64,000 nt of DNA from Streptomyces sp. NBC_01351 (GTDB lineage: Bacteria > Actinomycetota > Actinomycetes > Streptomycetales > Streptomycetaceae): the NCBI RefSeq assembly GCF_036237315.1, contig NZ_CP108358.1, positions 150,902 to 214,901 on the forward strand, in the 5' to 3' direction. Each line of letters starts with the position of its first letter. Position 1 is the first letter of the stretch. A model generated the notes under the pieces. It was given only the letters and a program-made list of their open reading frames with translations. It was not told the origin of the DNA and did not search any database. Positions 59,366-64,000 of this stretch are shown piece by piece. The translations under genes and the position numbers were made by a program.

Positions 59366-59920
59366 ATGTCCGAGATCTCCGACAGCCTCACCAGGGCCGA
59401 CGAACAGCACTTCACCCGCCCGATCCCCAAATCCGCGGGCGCCCAGGTCCGCTTCCTCGTCAAACAACTCAAATCCACAAAAGCAGTGGCATCAGCCCTG
59501 GCCATCTCCCAGCGCACGGTCGAGCGCTACGTCAAGAACGAGATCAAGCAGCCCAAGCCGGCCCTCGCCGCCCGCCTGGAAGCCGAAGTACGCCGCCGCT
59601 GGCAGCCCCTGGTCCGCAAGCGCGCCCGCGACAAGGCGGCCCGCACCACCGGCCTCGTCATCGAGACCCGCGCCCGCTTCGGCTTCACCGCGGCCCCCGG
59701 CACCACCGACGACGGCCGCATGCGCCGCATCACCCAGCACCTCCCCCCGGAGTACGCGTCCCGCCTCTTCGCCGCCCAGGACGCCGGCGCCGCCGAGTCC
59801 CAACTCCGGCAGATCGCGGCCGAAGGCCTCCAGGAGATCTACTTCAAGGACAACGGCGCTCGCGCCACGAGCCTCCTGGTCGAGTTCACGGACATCGACT
59901 ACGTGGACTTCGCGTTCTGA
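59366..59920 (+). CDS. tpg: Telomere terminal protein Tpg
   Basis: A 184-residue protein, the typical Tpg length, starting four bases after tap. It has an HTH-like segment (VASALAISQRTVERYVKNEI), a basic middle (RRRWQPLVRKRARDKAA) and the C-terminal region ARFGFTAAPGTTDDGRMRRI, then YFKDNGARATSLLVEFTDID and YVDFAF. Tpg is covalently bound to the 5' ends of Streptomyces linear replicons and primes end synthesis. The tap-tpg pair shows that this replicon is linear with archetypal-type end machinery. Confidence 0.92.
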   Translation: MSEISDSLTRADEQHFTRPIPKSAGAQVRFLVKQLKSTKAVASALAISQRTVERYVKNEIKQPKPALAARLEAEVRRRWQPLVRKRARDKAARTTGLVIETRARFGFTAAPGTTDDGRMRRITQHLPPEYASRLFAAQDAGAAESQLRQIAAEGLQEIYFKDNGARATSLLVEFTDIDYVDFAF

Positions 59921-59963
59921 ATCCGAGCAAAACAAGCATGAACGCCCAAGCTTGATCCGCGCG

Positions 59964-60572
59964 TCACGCGCCGGCCTCGCCCGGAGATGCTGTGTCGGGT
60001 GCCGGACGTGTCCAGAGCGTGAGGTCGCTGCTGGTGGCGACGGCGAGAGTGCGTCCGGACGGTGAGAAGCCGGAGGCCCGGAGTTCGGAGTAGTTGGAGT
60101 CGAAGATGTGCCACCAACTTTCGCCGTGCGGTCCGTTGTGGGGTATGCCTCCGTCTTCGGACAGCAGGACACGGTGATTCGGCCACTCGGGGCTAACGAT
60201 CTCCAGGGTCCAGCCGTCCTCGGTGGTGGTGTGCAGGCCGCCCCCGAAGAGTCCCGCGATGTGTACTCGGGTCGCGGCGAGGGGGCCGAGTCCGGGGCAG
60301 GAGAGATCCCAAACTGCGTCCGGGATGCTGTCCTCGGGATCACGGTCCCGGGCGATCTTCTCGCCGGTGACGGCGTCAAAGAGCCCGTGGCCATCGACGG
60401 AGACCACCATGACCAGGTCTCGGCCATCGTCGGGGGCGAGGGCGAAGCCGATGCCGAGCAGTCCGCCGATGGGGGTGCGCCGGTCCAGGATCCGGCGCCA
60501 GGGGGCGGGCGGTGGAATGACGGGGACGGACAGGAACTTCTCTCGGAGTCCCTGCTGGTAGTCAGAGATCAA
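59964..60572 (-). CDS. Hypothetical protein with WD40-like strands
   Basis: A 202-residue protein (ATG 60572). It begins ISDYQQGLREKFLSVPVIPP and contains strand patterns such as DLVMVVSVDGHGLFDAVTGE, AATRVHIAGLFGGGLH, WTLEIVSPEWPNHRVLL and TLAVATSSDLTLWTRP, where the last is like a WD40 blade. It is too short for a full propeller. No signal peptide. It is convergent with tpg and isolated; function unknown. Confidence 0.6.
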   Translation of the reverse strand: MISDYQQGLREKFLSVPVIPPPAPWRRILDRRTPIGGLLGIGFALAPDDGRDLVMVVSVDGHGLFDAVTGEKIARDRDPEDSIPDAVWDLSCPGLGPLAATRVHIAGLFGGGLHTTTEDGWTLEIVSPEWPNHRVLLSEDGGIPHNGPHGESWWHIFDSNYSELRASGFSPSGRTLAVATSSDLTLWTRPAPDTASPGEAGA

Positions 60573-60679
60573 GGTGCTTCTTCGCTTTCCGCCAGGCCGT
60601 CGACCGCCTCAAGACGATGACGGGAATCCTGCCAGATCCACTCGAAGGCGTCCCCCGCCTTCTTGGCAGCAGGCTGCCG

Positions 60680-60853
60680 TTACTCCGACAACCCGGTGGC
60701 GACGACCGGTCGTGGTCGCACCGCGTCGATGACGGCGGCGAGTTGGTCGGCGTGGGCGTCGAGTAGTGCTTTCCGCTCGCGGTAGTGGGGATGCTCGTCC
60801 GTCTGTCTGAGCCAGGTGCAGGTGAATCTGCGGTGGTACTTCCAGAGGCGGAA
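60680..60853 (-). pseudogene. C-terminal fragment of an unknown protein
   Basis: The 57-codon segment FRLWKYHRRFTCTWLRQTDE, HPHYRERKALLDAHADQLAA, VIDAVRPRPVVATGLSE has the look of a real protein end, but upstream the frame turns into arginine/proline-rich nonsense without a proper start. I read it as a gene remnant. The remaining bases between 60573 and 61138 show nothing else. Confidence 0.35.
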
Positions 60854-61138
60854 GGCTTCTGGGCCGGCTGCGATGTGCGGAGGGCAGGGGGGAGAAGAAG
60901 CACTCGCCCTGGGCGGCCCACGTGGCCCAGAGCAGCGCACCGTGAACGGTCCCTCGCCGCCCCGTCCTGGCGCGGAGCCACACGCCAACCGAAGCACCAA
61001 GTCACACGGGGCCCACCGGCAAGAACGACCAGAAAGCTCCCGCCCCACAACAGCCTCAGCGCCCCTGAAAAACCAAAAGGGCCCCTGGTACACCCAGGGA
61101 CCCTCCAACGCCCTCACAAGCCCGCCCAGACGGCTTCA

Positions 61139-61612
61139 TCACCCCACGGCGTGCAACGTCCTGCGCCGCTTCGACTCCGCAGCCTTCTTCGCGGCCGCCT
61201 GAGCGGCCCGCTTCTTCCGCTGCTCGGCCAGCTGGTCCTGATACTCCGCCACCGCCTGGTGGTAGCTGGCGACATACCCCCGCGCGTCGAGCCGCTCATC
61301 CGGCGCCATCTCGTTCACGGCGGCAACAGCGTCCTCGAAGGAGTTGTACCCGGCCAGCATGGGGTTGATCTGATACACCCCGTTACGAACCTTCCGCACC
61401 AGCTTCGCGAGCTCCAGGCTCCGCAGCGCGGCATTGACGCTCGGCCGGCTCAGCTCCAGCAGCCCGCCCACGGTGGCCTGGTCGATGAGGATCCGCCCGC
61501 CCGGCTCGCTCAGCGAACGCAGCTTCAGCAGCACACGGTAGGCCGCAGGCGGGAGGTCGAGGTCGGAGAGAAGCCCGTCGGCGTTGACCGCAGCGAATCG
61601 CAAGGTGCTCAC
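61139..61612 (-). CDS. Winged-helix protein, possible replication protein (second of pair)
   Basis: A 157-residue basic protein. The core is a winged helix: LPPAAYRVLLKLRSLSEPGG, ILIDQATVGGLLELSRPSVN, AALRSLELAKLVRKVRNGVY, QINPMLAGY. The last motif (GVYQINP) is like the wing of RepL-type plasmid replication proteins. The C-terminus is a basic coiled segment (AEQRKKRAAQAAAKKAAESK). Its ATG overlaps the stop of the 270-residue neighbour, which shares the same wing motif. A role in plasmid replication or copy control is inferred from this pairing and place. Confidence 0.65.
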   Translation of the reverse strand: MSTLRFAAVNADGLLSDLDLPPAAYRVLLKLRSLSEPGGRILIDQATVGGLLELSRPSVNAALRSLELAKLVRKVRNGVYQINPMLAGYNSFEDAVAAVNEMAPDERLDARGYVASYHQAVAEYQDQLAEQRKKRAAQAAAKKAAESKRRRTLHAVG

Positions 61613-62421
61613 TGAGCTGTCCCTTCTTCCGTGCGCTTCGATCGGCTCAGCCGACGTGCAGCGCGCTCTTTGGCCCGTTCGGCCCGCAGTTCCGCGATGG
61701 CCTGACGCATGTGATCCAGCGACGGGAAGCGCACCAGGTCAGGCAGGCTCGTATCACTACGAATCTGCGAGATGGTGCTGTGCTGCTCCACCTTCACGAA
61801 CTCACCCGTCATCTCCGTACCCGGGATGAACTCAGCCACCCGGTAACTGTAGGGCGGGTTGAACTGGTACACACCCCGCCTCACCTTGAAGACGATCCCA
61901 TGAGACATGACTGTGTGCAGCGCCTCGGACGTCTTTGTCCGGCTGACGTCCAGGATCGTAGCCATCTCCTCCTGGGTAAGAGGAATCCGCCCCCCCGCTC
62001 GTTGACACGCGATGAGCAGCAGGATCAGCCTCAACGGCAAGGCTTCCCGGAAGTACTGGGCGATCACCAGGAAGAACTCGAGGCTGTCCATCGAAAACGC
62101 GTTTGGCTGACTTTGAGTCCCGTAGAACTCCAGCGGCTTGCGCTCTCCGTCCAGCGTCAGCTTCCGGCTCGGGTACCGCCGGGCGAGACTGTCCAGATCC
62201 TTGACCGGAGCCAGCGGCTGACCCCAGGCCGAGATCGCGTCATCAACGGGGAGATCAGGACGCGGCGCGCGCGGCGGACTCGGCCGACGGCGCTGTGGCT
62301 CTGATGACACGAGGATGCTCTCCACTTCGTTGATCTGCAGAGGAGAGTATGTCAACAAGGGTGACACAAGTGTCACGCTCGTTGACGTTCGGCGTGTCTT
62401 ATGTAACCCCACAGGTGACAT
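61609..62421 (-). CDS. Winged-helix protein, possible replication protein (first of pair)
   Basis: A 270-residue protein; the true start may lie downstream of 62421, since the first 30 codons overlap the nested palindrome. The middle has LEFFLVIAQYFREALPLRLI, LLLIACQRAGGRIPLTQEEM, ATILDVSRTKTSEALHTVMS, HGIVFKVRRGVYQFNPPYSY: a winged helix with the RepL-like wing (GVYQFNP). The N-terminal third is Pro/Arg-rich. The C-terminus is basic. With the following gene it resembles the paired small rep genes of some Streptomyces linear plasmids, but I cannot name a family with certainty. Confidence 0.65.
   Translation of the reverse strand: MSPVGLHKTRRTSTSVTLVSPLLTYSPLQINEVESILVSSEPQRRRPSPPRAPRPDLPVDDAISAWGQPLAPVKDLDSLARRYPSRKLTLDGERKPLEFYGTQSQPNAFSMDSLEFFLVIAQYFREALPLRLILLLIACQRAGGRIPLTQEEMATILDVSRTKTSEALHTVMSHGIVFKVRRGVYQFNPPYSYRVAEFIPGTEMTGEFVKVEQHSTISQIRSDTSLPDLVRFPSLDHMRQAIAELRAERAKERAARRLSRSKRTEEGTAQ
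62351..62386. promoter_or_regulatory. Nested palindromic operator before the winged-helix pair
   Basis: GTGACAC-AA-GTGTCAC (62361-62376) is framed by outer arms GTCAAC (62351-62356) and GTTGAC (62381-62386). The minus-strand reading also gives TTGACA next to it. The dyad overlaps the beginning of the longer winged-helix gene and is probably its autoregulatory site. Confidence 0.6.
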
Positions 62422-62511
62422 ATCTCAGCCACACCCTCCCCGCCGACCCCCCGCCCCCGCAGGCCCCCAACCAGACCCGGCCCTCCAGCAGTTCGGGGAC
62501 ACATCTCCAGA

Positions 62512-62634
62512 AAAACGTCAGCCACTCCGACGTTTTAGCCCAAAAACCGTCAGTACCTTTGACGTTTTACGCTCGTTCTGTCCCCCTACCAGCGACAGAT
62601 CCCCCGAGTTATGTCCCTTCTGAGGGGACATAAC
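62512..62634. repeat. Three inverted repeats in the gene-free region
   Basis: Two related dyads, AAAACGTC (62512) with GACGTTTT (62529), and AAAACCGTC (62543) with GACGTTTT (62561), are followed by a hairpin with 10-bp arms GTTATGTCCC (62608-62617) and GGGACATAAC (62625-62634). Such a set near putative rep genes could be an origin or control region. Confidence 0.6.
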
Positions 62635-62853
62635 TTTCCCCCCGTACCCCCCCTGACCTGCGGCAACGCATCTCCGTACCTTCTATAGGCCGTCCCCTGC
62701 CGCGCTGCGCGACCTGAACGCCGTCTCCAACCCGCCCCCAGCCACAACTTCCTGACGTTCCAACACCCAGGAACCAGCCCCTCCACTGGCCAAACACCCC
62801 CACCGAAACTGACTCAATCCCGTCTCTATCCACTACCAACTTTGAATCACACT

Positions 62854-62895
62854 CCTCTGAGCGTTAACGGCGTTAACGCCGTTAACGCTCAGAGG
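62854..62895. repeat. Perfect 42-bp palindrome containing GTTAAC array K
   Basis: Three GTTAAC copies (62863, 62872, 62881) are flanked by CCTCTGAGC and GCTCAGAGG, making a perfect palindrome of 42 bp centred in the middle GTTAAC. It is the outermost iteron site and lies in a gene-free stretch (62635-63235), where I see no coding sequence. Confidence 0.9.
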
Positions 62896-63235
62896 TCCAA
62901 CAAGCCCAAGACAAAGGAACACCAAGCACCCACCTATCTCCTGGCCATTTCCTCCCAAACAAGCAAATAAGACACCCACGAAGGACATCCTTAGCCCGCC
63001 TGCGACACCTTGCTGACCTCTCCGCAGGCAGTGCCCCAGCACACGGCCTGGAGCTCAACTTCCTCGGGGTATCACCAGGCCGCCCTTGAAGTACGCGCCT
63101 TCGAGCACAATCAGAGTCGTTCTCTCCTGCTAAAACTCAGCGCCAAAAGAGCAAGTGTTCTTGCCCCATCTGAAGCGCAGGGTCAGAAAGAACAGACCTG
63201 AACTAGCGCTTACTCGCGAGGAGTTGGCCCCAACC

Positions 63236-63882
63236 AACAGCCCGGCCTCCGCCAAGCGCAGCAACGCGGGTACCTTCTTCTCCTTGAGCGCAGCGTAAGG
63301 AGAGTCAGCCCAGAGCAAAGCGGAGGGGCTACCGGCCAAAGGCCGGCTTTGGCCCGCGAAGCGGACTCCCCAAGCTCAGCAAGACTGATCCTTACCACTC
63401 CTGAAGCGCAGCGTAAGGAACACCAGTCTGGAGGTAAGCCGCGGGCTACCCCCAGGGGCCCGCTCTGCCGGGCAGAGCCCACCTTCCCCAAGCGCAGCAA
63501 GGGCGATCCCCGTCCAAACGCTCAGCGCTTGGACACACAGGCCGGAGCGAAGCGGAGGCCCACCGCCTCAAAGGGACAGTGAGACCGGCCTTCCTCCGAG
63601 CACAGCAAGACGGGTCTCTGCCCCTCCTTGAGCGCAGCGTAAGGAAGGACAGCCCGGAGCGAAGCGGAGAGGTACCGGCCAAGGGCCGACTCTGGCCCGC
63701 GAAGCGGGCCGCCTCCGAGCGCAGCGAGGAGGGTTACTTGGCCCTCTGTAGCGCAGCGTAAGAGGGCCAGGCCAGAGCGCAGCGGAGGCCTACCGCCCGA
63801 AGGGGCGGCTTTGGCCTGCGGAGCAGGCCTCCGCCGAGCGCAGCGAGGCGGATCCCCTGCCCAGGCGCGCAGCGCCTGGGGT
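63236..63882. repeat. Telomere-like tract of many short hairpins
   Basis: A 650-bp stretch without genes is packed with short palindromes, many with three-base GNA-type loops: GGCCCGC-GAA-GCGGGCC (near 63693), GGCCTGC-GGA-GCAGGCC (near 63812), CCCAGGCGC-GCA-GCGCCTGGG (near 63860), GCTCTGCC-G-GGCAGAGC (near 63462), CCGGCC-AAA-GGCCGG (near 63331) and GGCCCTCT/AGAGGGCC (near 63740). The words GCGCAGCGTAAGG and GCGAAGCGGA recur. This is the style of Streptomyces telomeres, whose 3' overhangs fold into such hairpins. The last 118 bases (63883-64000) are AT-richer, start with an A9 run and show no hairpins, so the physical end is not clearly reached. Confidence 0.65.
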
Positions 63883-64000
63883 CAAAAAAAAATCGCGGTG
63901 TCGCCGTTCCGGATTTCAGATTTGGGTGTTTAATCAGCTAGGCACAGCGAGTCTTGGTTATTTCGCCGGTATCGTGCTTTCGCGTTTTCGTGCGCCACTT

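Overview
The window is high-GC actinobacterial DNA with strong codon-position bias, GTG starts, and GTGA/ATGA stop-start overlaps. Its gene content includes a SARP activator, a gamma-butyrolactone-receptor-like TetR protein, and the tap-tpg telomere pair. Together these point to Streptomyces, most likely the end of a linear plasmid (parA-parB, tap-tpg, a telomere-like palindrome tract). A chromosome arm end is the alternative. I saw no rRNA, tRNA or CRISPR array.

Layout. (1) 1-2.3 kb: left flank with the tail of a membrane protein, a SnoaL-like protein, a decayed RelE-type toxin and a DUF4097 protein. (2) 2.4-23.2 kb: a large unassigned biosynthetic cluster. Its minus-strand operon (13.6 to 2.4 kb) encodes an alpha-oxoamine synthase, ketosynthase, MaoC dehydratase, adenylation enzyme, carrier protein, TrpD-, TrpA-, EctC-, acyl-CoA-dehydrogenase-, TrpF- and TrpC-like enzymes and a hydrolase. 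A second minus-strand operon (ACP, KAS III, FabG) and a plus-strand operon (methyltransferase, Baeyer-Villiger-type monooxygenase, Tat-exported FAD oxidase, SRPBCC protein, hydrolase, phosphopantetheinyl transferase) complete it. A SARP gene sits in the middle. The logic resembles prodiginine assembly joined to a repurposed tryptophan-pathway module, because trpE and trpB are absent and the TrpC and TrpD homologues have altered active-site motifs.

(3) 23.2-38.5 kb: a RiPP cluster. Four small cysteine-free precursors, all ending in Leu-Thr, sit among homologues of the daptide enzymes (RRE protein, methyltransferase, class III aminotransferase, iron-ADH-fold dehydrogenase, M50 protease, ABC exporter). 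The same operon also carries a class III lanthipeptide synthetase (LanKC) and a YcaO protein, and an LLM-type oxidoreductase lies just upstream. This looks like a hybrid daptide with dehydro or D-amino-acid and YcaO-type backbone modification.

(4) 38.7-50 kb: regulators and accessory metabolism: a LuxR-type regulator, an AraC regulator, DUF1772, hemerythrin, an NmrA-like reductase, a degenerate adenylation protein, an orphan ActIII-type ketoreductase, NADP-glutamate dehydrogenase, GNAT, a flavoprotein with a perfect operator palindrome, DinB and an epoxide hydrolase. A 53-bp tandem repeat closes this part.

(5) 50-64 kb: the plasmid maintenance end. It holds a TetR/monooxygenase pair, a frameshifted gene, a butyrolactone-receptor-like regulator, ParA-ParB, Tap, Tpg and two winged-helix proteins that may be replication factors. 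About 28 copies of GTTAAC in 9-bp phase are scattered through this region, between genes and also in frame inside parB and tap. After about 62.4 kb there are no genes. There are several inverted repeats, a perfect 42-bp palindrome, and from about 63.2 to 63.9 kb a dense run of short hairpins of telomere type.
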